Assembly: GCF_900106525.1 (NCBI RefSeq)
Contig: NZ_FNOG01000009.1
Coordinates: 169,510 to 233,509 of the forward strand
Direction of reading: 5' to 3'
Length of the DNA stretch: 64,000 nucleotides
Origin: Lysobacter enzymogenes
GTDB lineage: Bacteria; Pseudomonadota; Gammaproteobacteria; Xanthomonadales; Xanthomonadaceae
Each line of letters starts with the position of its first letter. The first letter of the stretch is position 1. The notes beneath the pieces were generated by a model, which saw only the letters and a program-made list of their open reading frames with translations, had not been told where the DNA came from and ran no database searches. The translations under genes and the position numbers were made by a program. This document shows positions 26,937 to 35,904 of this stretch, one piece after another.

Positions 26937-27354
26937 ATGCCCATCATCCCTGAACTGAAAAAATAGATGAACTCGAAGACGAAGACCTCAGAGCCAGGAT
27001 TCTTTATGTACTCACGGGCCTGGTAAGAGACAGGGGACCGACGAGGAGATTTTCGACTCGATGATGTCTAGCCACCTAATGTCCGAAGAACAGCAGGCCC
27101 GGCAGAGGAAATGGAAGGGCGACGAAGTGATCGCGTTCGCGCAGTACTTCCGAGAAAGTCAACCAAACGATTTTGCGGAATTCCTACGACAGCAACACGA
27201 GTTCAATGAGATCGAACCCGGGCTCGCTTTGCTAGTTCGCCAACTCATATCGAAGTGGATTCCGAATTTGGACTCTTCCGACCGCAGAGGTCTGTTCCGA
27301 AAATTTCGCCGCTACGCCAGATCTCAGCTGGCCGCACAAAGAGAAATCGAATGA
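26937..27354 (+). pseudogene. Broken second copy of the immunity-like gene
   Basis: Aligned with its neighbours, this copy starts MPIIPELKK and meets a TAG at codon 10 because four bases are missing relative to copy 3. A further one-base net loss near 27030 shifts the frame again. From 27061 the frame is restored and open for 97 codons (SSHLMSEEQQARQRKW to REIE), with the conserved block intact. A shorter protein starting at 27061 is possible but lacks the N-terminal helix and a ribosome site. The 5' leader (CACAGAGCTAAGCC before ATG) resembles that of the other copies, so the whole unit was duplicated. Confidence 0.8.
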
Positions 27355-27446
27355 TCGCGAACCCGCTGCTTCTGAATATTTAGAGCCTGATCGCCATCGC
27401 CTGTTGTGATCCGAAATGAAGAATACCGATCTCAGAGATCCATGCC

Positions 27447-27851
27447 ATGCCCATAAGCCCTGAACTTCAAGCCAAGATCGATGCACTCGAGGACGAAAGC
27501 CTCAAAGCCAGAATCACTCGGGTGATCACAAACCCCGGGAAGAAGCTGGCGACTAGCGAGGAAATATTCGAATCGATGACATCCAGACACAAGATAGCGA
27601 AAGAGCAGCAAGCCCGGTTGAGGAAGTGGCGGGACGATGAAGTGATCGCTTTCGCGCAGTACTTCCGTGAAAAGCGCCCGGAAGACCATATGGAATTCCT
27701 CCGACAAGAAAAGGAATTCAACGAGATAGATGCAGTACTGGCATGGGAAGTTCGCCGCTTGATGCTGAGCTGGATGCCTGACATGGATGAATCTGACGTC
27801 ACCGGCCTATTCGTCAAATTCCGCGACTACGTCGATTCGCACTTGATCTGA
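27447..27851 (+). CDS. Putative cytoplasmic immunity protein, copy 3
   Basis: The 134-residue product (MPISPELQAKIDALEDESLK at the start) is clearly paralogous to copy 1, with the shared block QQARLRKWRDDEVIAFAQYF, EFLRQEKEFNEID and WEVRRLMLSWMPDMDESDVT. It ends 15 bases before the effector gene, in the same direction, as expected of an effector-immunity pair. It lacks a signal peptide, which fits protection against a toxin acting on cytoplasmic RNA. The gene is lower in GC than the core genome. Function is inferred from position and from the predicted nature of its neighbour. Confidence 0.65.
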   Translation: MPISPELQAKIDALEDESLKARITRVITNPGKKLATSEEIFESMTSRHKIAKEQQARLRKWRDDEVIAFAQYFREKRPEDHMEFLRQEKEFNEIDAVLAWEVRRLMLSWMPDMDESDVTGLFVKFRDYVDSHLI

Positions 27852-27866
27852 CCAGGGAGCATCGAC

Positions 27867-30281
27867 ATGGCGAACTACTTTCTGGCCGACGCCAATAGTT
27901 TGATCTACGCCTATCGAGCGGGTGGGCCTCAGTTGCTCGACACATATCTGGAATTTGCAGACGCAAATCGTCTCCAACCGGCCATCTCCAGAACGGTCGC
28001 GACCGAGATCGCGAAAGGTCCTCTCAGACATGAGCTTGGACAATATATCGCTGATCGAGACATGCAGATTCTTGAGACGCCAGAGATTGCACAGCAATTG
28101 AGCGCCACGCTCGATCCCGCCGAACAAGCAAGGCTAGCCAAAAACGCAGGCGAACGCTCCCTCCTCGAAATCGCCTACCGCGAACAAGCCGAAGGCCGCA
28201 GCACCGTCATCTGGTCCGACGACCGGCACTTCGCTTCTCCGCAGATCCGGCGCCAGTTGCAGCGCGACCTACCGGACTTGCAGACGAGAACCACCGCCGA
28301 ACTACTGGATCAAACCTTCCGCGACGGGTTGATCACCGACGTCGAGTACCAGCAGCACGTAAAAAGCTACCTGGCCAACCAGGTTTTCCAGGACAGCCCC
28401 CGCCTGCGCGCATTCGACCCCGCGCTATCCGGCCTCCCCGAACTCGCCGAAGGCGAAGCCTCCTTGCGCGCCCCACCCGGGCAGCGCGGGGCCGCCTCGA
28501 TGCAGTTGCTGATCGGCGAGATACCCAGAAACACGCTCATCCGCTCCGGCGGCTTGCTGACCACCGGCGCCGATCTCGCCGCGAGCGCGCAGCGCGCCGC
28601 AGATTTGTTGGAACAGGACAATCCCACCGCCGCGCGCTCGGAGGCCACGCACGCGGCGGCGCGCAATGTCGGCGGCTGGGTGGGCGGCGCCAGCGCGGCG
28701 GCGTTGGTCGGCACCTCGGGCTATGTGCCGGTCGCGGTGGTGATGGCCGATGCGATGCTGATGAGCAAGGCCTTCGACAAAGCCGTCGACCTGAAGGAAA
28801 ACCGCGACATCACTCACCAGACCGACAGGCAGGGCGTGGCCTGGGCGTTCAACGGCAACAACTGGGTCCACGACGGTTTGATCGACAAGACCGCCGATGG
28901 ACGCGACAACCCGATCGAGGGCCCGTTGGGCGCGGGTTACGAGAAGGCGCGCGAGCTGGGCGCCCGCGCCAGCGTCACCGCGGTGGAACTGGCGTTGGGC
29001 AAGGCGCCGAAGCCGCAGGATCCGTTCGACATTCCGGCCCGTCCGGACGACCGCATGGGCTTGGACAATCAGAACTGGCGACGGAACCCGGAAACCGAGC
29101 AATGGCAGCGTCAGGTGAAGACCGGCGTGACCGGCGCCAACGACCGCGGCATCTATGAACAGCAGACCGCGTCGCCGGAACGCGCGATGGAGTTGAACCG
29201 GGAAGCGGTCGCGCGGATCGAGCACAACATCGCCGGCGGGCGCGAAGCCGTCGCCGCCGTCTACCTGGAGAACTACGCCGCGCAGCGATCGCGCGACTTC
29301 GTGCCCGTGCCGGCGGCGGTGCAGGCCGCGCTGCCGAGATCCGACCAACTCACCGGCTCCGACGGGCTGGTCTATCGGCGCGATGCGCACGGGGATTGGG
29401 CCAGCGGCCAGCACATCGCGGTGGACAATCTGGCGCTGGAGCTGGAACTGACGCGGACGGCCCGCGAACCGTCCCTGGAACGATTGCATGCGCGCGTCGC
29501 CGAACTCGACGCCAGACCCGCGCCCAGCGCGGAACAGCGGCAACAAAACGAGCTTCTGCATCAGTACCGGATCACGGGCGAGAAGACCGAGCTCACGCCG
29601 CAGTGGCAGGAGGCGATCCAACTGGCGGTGCAGCGCACGCGCGAAGCGCACGGGATCGACGGGCCGGGCGCGCTGCAACTCCAGCGCAGCCACGGCGCGT
29701 ACGGCGCCGACAGCCCCATCGCCCATTATCAGCGCGGTGCGGACGGGGTGAATCGTCTGGTCGCCGTCACCAGCACGCAAGACATCCTGCAGGCGCGCGA
29801 AGAGGTGTTGGGCAGGGATCTACAGCGGACTCCGGCTCCGGAGCCAGCGCAGCCCAACCTGTCGGGCCATACCGAACTGCGCGCTGCCACCAGACCCGAT
29901 GCCGCCGAGTTTCCCGTCGACTCATCGCATTTCTCGCGCAACGACCAAGCGATGATGACGAAGATCCGCGCCCATGTGTCCGACACCGTGACCGACGAGC
30001 AGGTCGCGGCAGCGATGCTGGCGGCCAAGCGCAACGGCATTCCCGACGCCGACAGCCTCAGGCCGGCCGGCGTCGTGGACGGCACGTTGTGGATGGATCG
30101 CGCCGTTCCCGGCTTCCACACCGGCGTGAACCTGGCGCAACCGGCGCCGTCGATGCAGGACACGCTGCGCGGCGCGCAGCAGTTCGATCAAGAGCAAGCG
30201 CAGAAGCAGGCGCAGGAAAGAGACGTCGAACAACAGCGGCAAGGCGAGCGGCAAGCCGGCTCCGCGCGCGCGCAATCCTGA
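27867..30281 (+). CDS. Putative X-T4SS effector with N-terminal PIN nuclease domain and C-terminal XVIPCD
   Basis: The 804-residue product starts with a PIN-like domain (about 1-145) carrying the acidic constellation of PIN RNases: D8 in LADANSLIYAY, E47 in VATEIAKG, E96 in AGERSLLEIAY, and D118/D119 in IWSDDRHF. A long middle (about 160-680) is helical, with a mildly hydrophobic part near 225-290 and segments seen in large Xanthomonadales effectors (WRRNPETEQWQRQV; LTGSDGLVYRRDAHGDW). The end (about 688-804) matches the XVIPCD: NDQAMMTKIRAHVSDTVTDE, AAMLAAKRNGI, GVVDGTLWM, PGFHTGVNL, PAPSMQDTL, then a Gln-rich tail. XVIPCDs are recognised by VirD4 of the bacteria-killing T4SS. GGGAG precedes the ATG. 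The first about 90 codons are lower in GC than the rest. Confidence 0.75.
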   Translation: MANYFLADANSLIYAYRAGGPQLLDTYLEFADANRLQPAISRTVATEIAKGPLRHELGQYIADRDMQILETPEIAQQLSATLDPAEQARLAKNAGERSLLEIAYREQAEGRSTVIWSDDRHFASPQIRRQLQRDLPDLQTRTTAELLDQTFRDGLITDVEYQQHVKSYLANQVFQDSPRLRAFDPALSGLPELAEGEASLRAPPGQRGAASMQLLIGEIPRNTLIRSGGLLTTGADLAASAQRAADLLEQDNPTAARSEATHAAARNVGGWVGGASAAALVGTSGYVPVAVVMADAMLMSKAFDKAVDLKENRDITHQTDRQGVAWAFNGNNWVHDGLIDKTADGRDNPIEGPLGAGYEKARELGARASVTAVELALGKAPKPQDPFDIPARPDDRMGLDNQNWRRNPETEQWQRQVKTGVTGANDRGIYEQQTASPERAMELNREAVARIEHNIAGGREAVAAVYLENYAAQRSRDFVPVPAAVQAALPRSDQLTGSDGLVYRRDAHGDWASGQHIAVDNLALELELTRTAREPSLERLHARVAELDARPAPSAEQRQQNELLHQYRITGEKTELTPQWQEAIQLAVQRTREAHGIDGPGALQLQRSHGAYGADSPIAHYQRGADGVNRLVAVTSTQDILQAREEVLGRDLQRTPAPEPAQPNLSGHTELRAATRPDAAEFPVDSSHFSRNDQAMMTKIRAHVSDTVTDEQVAAAMLAAKRNGIPDADSLRPAGVVDGTLWMDRAVPGFHTGVNLAQPAPSMQDTLRGAQQFDQEQAQKQAQERDVEQQRQGERQAGSARAQS

Positions 30282-30288
30282 TCGCCGC

Positions 30289-30789
30289 CTACTGCGTCGT
30301 TACCGGCGCGATCTGCAGCGACACCCGCTTCTTCCCGTCCGCCACCCACTGCGTACCCACCTCGGCGAAGCCATGTCGCGCGTGGAAGCGGCTGGAGGCT
30401 TCGTTGAACGGTTCGATGTAGAACTCGGCCGCGACCGAGTCGAAGCCGCGTTCGCGCGCGAACGCGAACAAGTCGGCGTAGAGCAGGCCGCCGAGTTTGC
30501 GCGCGCGGTGGCTGGCGGCGACGGCGATGCGGTCGATGTAGAGAAAGCGCGGGTAGCGCTGGCGATACCACCGGTAATTGGGACTGTCGTAATCGGCGGC
30601 CTGGTCCAGCGCGATCAGGAACGCGATCACCGCGTCGCCGTCGCATACGACGCGGTGGTACGCGCTCTGGCGGTCGAGCATCGCCAGGCGCGGCTCGTCC
30701 ATCGGGCTCATCAGCGCTTCGGCTTCGAGGTTGAGGGCGAGCACGGCCGGGTAGTCGGCCGCGGTGGCGGGGCGCAGTATCGGGTTCAT
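30289..30789 (-). CDS. GNAT-family N-acetyltransferase
   Basis: The 166-residue product has a GNAT fold: ILRPATAADYPAVLALNLEAE at the start, FLYIDRIAVAASHRARKLGG for acetyl-CoA binding (residues about 83-102), and NEASSRFHARHGFAEVGTQ. The acceptor is unknown. It converges on the effector gene with only 7 bases between the stops. Confidence 0.85.
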   Translation of the reverse strand: MNPILRPATAADYPAVLALNLEAEALMSPMDEPRLAMLDRQSAYHRVVCDGDAVIAFLIALDQAADYDSPNYRWYRQRYPRFLYIDRIAVAASHRARKLGGLLYADLFAFARERGFDSVAAEFYIEPFNEASSRFHARHGFAEVGTQWVADGKKRVSLQIAPVTTQ

Positions 30790-30879
30790 GCGCCGAGTAT
30801 GCCCAGCCGCCGGCGACAGGGCTTTAACGAAAATGCAGAAAGCCGCCGCGGCGCGGCGGGCCGCCGGCGTCCGTGCCGC

Positions 30880-31905
30880 TCACGTCGGCGTACCCACCTC
30901 ATCCCAATCCTGCTCATCGAAACGCAGCAGCCAGTTGAGCGCGTAATGGCGCTCGTAGACGACGCTGGGATGCAAACCGATAGGCGCAGGCTGGTCGTCC
31001 AGGCGCGCCTGCCGCACCAGCCAGTGGCGGCGATAGACCGAGTCGAGCGCGTCGAGCAGTTCCGGCAGCGGGCGCAGGCGCGCCTCGGCGATGGCGGTGT
31101 CGTCGGCGTGGTCGATGGCGGTGCGTGCGACACGCGCCGCGTCGCAGATCGCGGTCGGTGACGGCAGGATGTCGCTCAGGCCCAGCGCCCATTGCAGCAG
31201 CGCCGCGCTTTCGTAGCGCCAGCCCTGGTTGGCCCAGGTTTCTTCGTCGGGTTGGTCGGCGGCGATGAAGGCCTGTTCGGCCGGCGTCAGCGCGGCCACG
31301 CCGGGGCCGAGCTTGGCGCGGATTTCTTCCACCGACAGCGGCTGCGAACTCAGCGATTCGGCGCGCACCGCCACCGCGCACAGCGCCAGCATGCGGCGCA
31401 TGGTTTCCTGCGCCTCGCGCAGGCGCACTTCGCCGGCGCCGAGCACCGGCGGCAGATGCGCCGGCGGCGCGGCGCCGAGCTGGCGCAGTTCGGCCTCGCT
31501 GCGCTGTTTGCGTTCGCGCGCGTCGGCCGGGTACGGCAGCGCGGCGTCGGCTTCCACCGGCGGCTCGCCGCGGCTCACCAGCACGTTGCCGGCGGCGTCG
31601 CGCACGCTGCCGTCGGGCAGGAAGCACAGCACGTTGGCGCTCTCGCCCCAGGCCGCCAGCGCGTCGTAGTCGCGCTCTTCGACTTCGAAGGAAAACTGGG
31701 TCTGCACCCGTTGCAGATGCCGCAGCACGCCGAAGGTGCGCGCGTCCATACCGTCGGCGACGGTGCTCATCACGTAGCCGACGAAGCCTTGCAGATGCGG
31801 CACCAGCTCGGGATCGTTGCGGTCGCGGCGCGCCGGCGGCTGGGCCAGGAACGGCGGCGGCAGCGGCGCGGCCAGCGTGGAATAGGCGTTGATCAGCAGG
31901 GGCAT
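30880..31905 (-). CDS. DUF4272 domain protein
   Basis: The 341-residue soluble protein begins MPLLINAYSTLAAPLPPPFL and contains the DUF4272 features EAQETMRRMLALCAVA, FIAADQPDEETWANQGWRYESAALLQWALG and YRRHWLVRQARLD with VYERHYALNWLLRF. The W..Q...R.E....LWALG pattern is characteristic of the family, whose function is unknown. No signal peptide. The start at 31905 was chosen because the open frame upstream is Pro/Arg-rich and lies in a likely promoter. Confidence 0.8.
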   Translation of the reverse strand: MPLLINAYSTLAAPLPPPFLAQPPARRDRNDPELVPHLQGFVGYVMSTVADGMDARTFGVLRHLQRVQTQFSFEVEERDYDALAAWGESANVLCFLPDGSVRDAAGNVLVSRGEPPVEADAALPYPADARERKQRSEAELRQLGAAPPAHLPPVLGAGEVRLREAQETMRRMLALCAVAVRAESLSSQPLSVEEIRAKLGPGVAALTPAEQAFIAADQPDEETWANQGWRYESAALLQWALGLSDILPSPTAICDAARVARTAIDHADDTAIAEARLRPLPELLDALDSVYRRHWLVRQARLDDQPAPIGLHPSVVYERHYALNWLLRFDEQDWDEVGTPT

Positions 31906-32110
31906 GGGCGGGGGCCCTTCGGGGGATTCGGACGCCAGCCTAGCGGTTTCGCGCGACGCGGTCGCGTGGCGCGGCGGCGCCGGATGTGACGGCGCGGGCA
32001 AAAATCCGCCGACGCGTTCGCAATGGCGAAACTACGCGCGTCCGGCCCGTCGCAGCGCCGCGGCGCGCATCGCTGCGGACCGCGGACCGCACCGACGCGC
32101 AGCCCTCGCC

Positions 32111-34093
32111 TCAGCCCTCTTCGAGCAAGGCCTTGATCGCCGCGAAGCCAGCCAGCGAACGCTCGCGCTTGCGCTCGGCGTCGGCGACCGGATCGGCGCC
32201 GTCGCGCTGCAATTCGCCCGCCGGCAGTTCGTCGATGAAGCGGCTGGGCTTGAGCCGGATGCGCTCGCCCCAGCGCTGGGTCTCGCGCGAATGCGACAGG
32301 TACAGCTGCTCCTTGGCCCGGGTGATGCCCACGTACATGAGCCGCCGTTCTTCGTCCAGGCGGCCTTCGTCGAGGCTGGCGTCGTGCGGCAGGTTGCCGT
32401 CCTCGACGCCGACGATGAACACGAAGCGGAACTCCAGGCCCTTGGCCGCGTGCAGGCTCATCAGCCGCACCTGGTTGCCGGCCTCGCCCTTGTCGGCATG
32501 CGACAGCAGCGCCAGCTGCGCGGCCAGTTCGCCCGGGCCGGAGCCGCGGCCGCCGTCGAACCAGCCCGACAGTTCGGCCAGATTCTCCTTGCGCCGCTGA
32601 TAGCTGGCTTCGTCCTTGCACTGGGCGCGGATCGAGGCGAGCAGGCCGCTGCGTTCGGCCAGCACGCCGACCAGTTCGCCCGGGCTGATGCGCTGGGCCT
32701 CGTCGCGCAGGAAGCGCACGATGTTGACGAAGCCGTCGAGCGCGTTGCCGGCGCGCGGGGTGAGCTGCTTGATCGCGTGGATCGACTCGGCCATGCGCGA
32801 CATCGGCAGCTGCGCGTGGCGCGCCATCTCGGCCAGCTTGGCCAGCGAAGTCGCGCCGACTTCGCGCTTGGGCGCGGTGACCGAGCGCAGGAACGCCGCA
32901 TCGTCGTCGGGATTGGCCACCAGCCGCAGCCAGGCCAGGGCGTCCTTGACCTCGCCGCGCTCCAGGAACGCGGTGCCGCCGCTGAGGTGATACGGCACGC
33001 GCAGCAGCTGCAGCGCTTTTTCCAGCGCGCGGCTTTGGTGGTTGCCGCGGAACAGGATGCAGAAGTCGCTCCACGGCGCGTTGTGCTTCTGCTGCTGGAA
33101 GTGGATCTCGGCGGCGACCTTCTCGGCCTCGTGCGCGCTGTCGCGGCATTCCCACACCCGGATGCGCTCGCCGTCGGCCTGATCGCTCCACAGGGTCTTG
33201 GGATGCTCGTGCGGGTTGTTGGCGATCAGCGCATTCGCCGCGCGCAGCACCCGGTTGCTGCAGCGGTAGTTCTGTTCGAGCTTGACGATCTCGAGCGTGG
33301 GATAGTCCTTGCCCAGCTCCAGCAGGTTGTCCGGATTGGCGCCGCGCCAGGCGTAGATCGACTGGTCGTCGTCGCCCACGCAGGTGAACAAGCCGCGCGG
33401 CCCGGCCAGACCTTTGAGCAAACGGTACTGGGCGTCGTTGGTGTCCTGGCACTCGTCCACCAGCAGGTAGCCGATGCGCTCGCGCCAGGCCAGCTGCACG
33501 TCCTGATCGGATTCCAGCAACTGCACCGGCAGCCGGATCAGGTCGTCGAAATCGACCGCGTTGAACGTGCTCAGGCGCTTTTGGTAGAGCTCGTACAGCG
33601 TGGCCGCCTCGATCTCGCGCGGGCTGCGCGATTCGGCCAGCGCCTGCTCCGGCGACAGGCCGGCGTTCTTGGCGCGCGAGATCAGGTTGCGCATGTCGTC
33701 GAGCACGTCCGGCTTGGTCCCGGCCGGCAGCAGGTCCTTGATCTGGGCGTTGCTGTCGTCGCTGTCGAACACGCTGAAACCGCGGCGCAGACCGAGCTTG
33801 GCGTGCTCGATCTGCAGGAACTTCAGCCCAAGCGCGTGGAAGGTGCAGATGGTCAGGCCGTCGGCCGCGTCGCCGCGGATGCGCTTGGCCACGCGCTCGC
33901 GCATTTCCTTGGCCGACTTGTTGGTGAAGGTGATCGCGGCGATGCGCTTGGCCGGCATGCGGCCGGAGGCGATCAGATGGGCGATCTTCTCCACGATCAC
34001 GCGGGTCTTGCCGCTGCCCGCGCCGGCGAGCACGAGCAAGGGGCCGTCGGTGTTCAGGACGGCGGCGCGTTGGGGGGGATTGAGACCGTGCAT
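32111..34093 (-). CDS. rep: ATP-dependent DNA helicase Rep
   Basis: The 660-residue product is an SF1A 3'-5' helicase. Motifs in order: Q-motif LNPPQRAAV, Walker A AGAGSGKTR, Ia ITFTNKSAKEM, motif II VDECQDTN, motif III GDDDQSIYAWRGA, motif IV LEQNYR, motif V MSLHAAKGLEF and motif VI EERRLMYVGITRAKEQL. Length and the N-terminal MHGLNPPQ match Rep rather than UvrD (about 720 residues). Rep removes proteins ahead of replication forks. An ATG four codons upstream (34105) is the alternative start. Confidence 0.93.
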   Translation of the reverse strand: MHGLNPPQRAAVLNTDGPLLVLAGAGSGKTRVIVEKIAHLIASGRMPAKRIAAITFTNKSAKEMRERVAKRIRGDAADGLTICTFHALGLKFLQIEHAKLGLRRGFSVFDSDDSNAQIKDLLPAGTKPDVLDDMRNLISRAKNAGLSPEQALAESRSPREIEAATLYELYQKRLSTFNAVDFDDLIRLPVQLLESDQDVQLAWRERIGYLLVDECQDTNDAQYRLLKGLAGPRGLFTCVGDDDQSIYAWRGANPDNLLELGKDYPTLEIVKLEQNYRCSNRVLRAANALIANNPHEHPKTLWSDQADGERIRVWECRDSAHEAEKVAAEIHFQQQKHNAPWSDFCILFRGNHQSRALEKALQLLRVPYHLSGGTAFLERGEVKDALAWLRLVANPDDDAAFLRSVTAPKREVGATSLAKLAEMARHAQLPMSRMAESIHAIKQLTPRAGNALDGFVNIVRFLRDEAQRISPGELVGVLAERSGLLASIRAQCKDEASYQRRKENLAELSGWFDGGRGSGPGELAAQLALLSHADKGEAGNQVRLMSLHAAKGLEFRFVFIVGVEDGNLPHDASLDEGRLDEERRLMYVGITRAKEQLYLSHSRETQRWGERIRLKPSRFIDELPAGELQRDGADPVADAERKRERSLAGFAAIKALLEEG

Positions 34094-34214
34094 GGGACGC
34101 CGCATCGCCGGCGGGGGCCGGACTGGCCGGATAGTCTAACCGCCGTGCCCGCGGCGGCGCGGCTGGGGTAGGCTGGGCGCCTGCGGGCCCGCCGCCGGGC
34201 CGCCGGAGACGGCC

Positions 34215-34991
34215 GTGCAACGACGTTTCGCCCTGTGGATCGCCCCCTGGGCCGCGCTCGCCGCGCTGGCGCCGGCCGCGGCGTCGGCGGCGCCACCCGC
34301 AGCCGCGGCGCCCGCCGCGCCGACGCCGGAACAGCAGGCCACGGCCGAGACCGACCGCACCAACCTGCGCGAGTTCGAGACCCGCCGCCGCATCGCCGCC
34401 ACCCATCCCAACGAGCTCTACCGCCTGTACGGCGCCGAAGCCGCCAGCAAGGGCGAGTGGCGCGCCGCCGCCGACCAGTTCCGCCGCGCCGCGCGTTACG
34501 CCGACAAGTATTCGCAGCACCGCCTGAGCCTGATCTATTGGCACGGCCTGGGCCAGCCCGCCGACCGCGCCCTGGCCTACGCCTGGGCCGATCTCGCCGC
34601 CGAGCGCCGCTACCCGCAGTTCCTGCTGCTGCGCGAGAAGATGTGGCTGGAACTGAGCGAAGCCGAGCGCGAGCGCGCGCTGCGCGAGGGCCGCGCCTTG
34701 TACGACCAGTACGGCGACGCCGCGGCCAAACCGCGCTTCGAGCGCGCGCTGGCGCGGGCGCGCGCGCAGGTCACCGGCAGCCGCACCGGCACCAGCGTCG
34801 ACCGGGTCCAGGTCAGCGCCCCGCTCGGCGGCGGCTCGCTGTTCGACGGCGGCGATTCGATCGACCTGCGCCCGATGTACGCGCAGTGGCGCCTGGACGC
34901 GCACCGCTACTGGGCGGTGGAAGACGCGATCTGGCAAAGCGCCGGCAGCGTCGATGTCGGCCTGCCGGAAACCCTGAACGGCACGCCCTGA
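34215..34991 (+). CDS. Exported Sel1-repeat-like protein
   Basis: The 258-residue product starts with GTG and has a signal peptide (FALWIAPWAALAALAPAAAS) and an Ala/Pro linker. A helical part follows with at least one Sel1-like repeat (AADQFRRAARYADKYSQHRLSL, then YWHGLGQPADRALAYAWADL). Sel1 repeats mediate protein contacts in the periplasm. The C-terminal third (SLFDGGDSIDLRPMYAQW) is not assigned. It is divergent from rep with a 120-base gap. Confidence 0.7.
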   Translation: MQRRFALWIAPWAALAALAPAAASAAPPAAAAPAAPTPEQQATAETDRTNLREFETRRRIAATHPNELYRLYGAEAASKGEWRAAADQFRRAARYADKYSQHRLSLIYWHGLGQPADRALAYAWADLAAERRYPQFLLLREKMWLELSEAERERALREGRALYDQYGDAAAKPRFERALARARAQVTGSRTGTSVDRVQVSAPLGGGSLFDGGDSIDLRPMYAQWRLDAHRYWAVEDAIWQSAGSVDVGLPETLNGTP

Positions 34992-35075
34992 GCGCGCCGC
35001 GGCCGGCGCCTGCGCAAGAGCGCGCGGCGGCCGTCAAGTCTGTAGCGGCGCGGCCTGTCGCTCTAAACTGGCGGC

Positions 35076-35702
35076 ATGGCCAAGCTCTATTTCTATTATT
35101 CGGCGATGAACGCCGGCAAGACCACGACCCTGCTGCAGTCGGCGCACAACTACCGCGAACGCGGCATGCGCACCGCGATCCTGACCCCGCGCCTGGACCA
35201 CCGCGCCGGCACCGGCGTGGTCGCCTCGCGCATCGGCCTGCGCGCAGACGGCCAGGCCTTCGAGCGCGACCAGGACCTGGAGGCGCTGATCCGCGCCGAC
35301 ATCGCCGCGCACGGCGCGCTGCATTGCGTGCTGGTCGACGAGGCCCAGTTCCTCAGCCGTGCCCAGGTCTGGCAGCTCAGCGAAGTGGTCGACGAGCTGC
35401 GCATCCCCGTGCTGTGCTACGGCCTGCGCACGGATTTCCGCGGCGAGCTGTTCGAAGGCAGCCAGTACCTGCTGGCCTGGGCGGACGAGCTGACCGAGAT
35501 CAAGACCATCTGCCACAGCGGCAAGAAAGCGACCATGACCGTGCGCGTGGACGAATCCGGCCGCGCCGTGCACGACGGCCCGCAGGTGGAGATCGGCGGC
35601 AACGAGCGCTACATCTCGGTCTCGCGCAAGGAATACAAGAAGGTGATGCGCGGCGAAGGCACGATCGAGCCGTTGCAGCAGACCTTGCCGTTGTCGAACT
35701 GA
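35076..35702 (+). CDS. tdk: Thymidine kinase
   Basis: The 208-residue product phosphorylates thymidine in the salvage pathway. It has the P-loop [18 protein letters not shown], the VLVDEAQFL motif with the catalytic Glu, and the lasso region [15 protein letters not shown]. coli-type enzymes bind zinc with cysteines in CHCG and VSVCRKHY contexts; here these read ICHSGKKA and ISVSRKEY, so most zinc ligands are missing. Start ATG at 35076. Confidence 0.93.
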   Translation: MAKLYFYYSAMNAGKTTTLLQSAHNYRERGMRTAILTPRLDHRAGTGVVASRIGLRADGQAFERDQDLEALIRADIAAHGALHCVLVDEAQFLSRAQVWQLSEVVDELRIPVLCYGLRTDFRGELFEGSQYLLAWADELTEIKTICHSGKKATMTVRVDESGRAVHDGPQVEIGGNERYISVSRKEYKKVMRGEGTIEPLQQTLPLSN

Positions 35703-35722
35703 ATTCCGCGAGGCTTGGTTTC

Positions 35723-35891
35723 CCCCTGTAGGAGCGGCGCGAGCCGCGACCAACCGCAGCGACGAAATACCACGCCAGCCTCCGAAGCTGCGCCTGTGCC
35801 CGCGGGACAAGCCGGCCGATTGCCCGGGCTTCGGGCAAAACGCTTTCGTGCGTCGCTGCGGTTGGTCGCGGCTCGCGCCGCTCCTACAAGG
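35723..35891. repeat. Long family A REP inverted repeat
   Basis: Arms of roughly 40 bases at 35723-35767 and 35851-35891 are near-perfect complements and extend past the usual REP core (GGAGCGGCGCGAGCCGCG) into CCAACCGCAGCGACGA. They enclose about 83 bases. The element fills the gap between the convergent tdk and YcgL-type genes and could act as a bidirectional transcript-end hairpin. Confidence 0.8.
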
Positions 35892-35904
35892 GCTTCGGGC
35901 GGGA

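Noticed and set aside
31889..34171. 760-codon plus-strand frame across rep
   Set aside because: It is the antisense shadow of the Rep helicase with biased composition and no motif.
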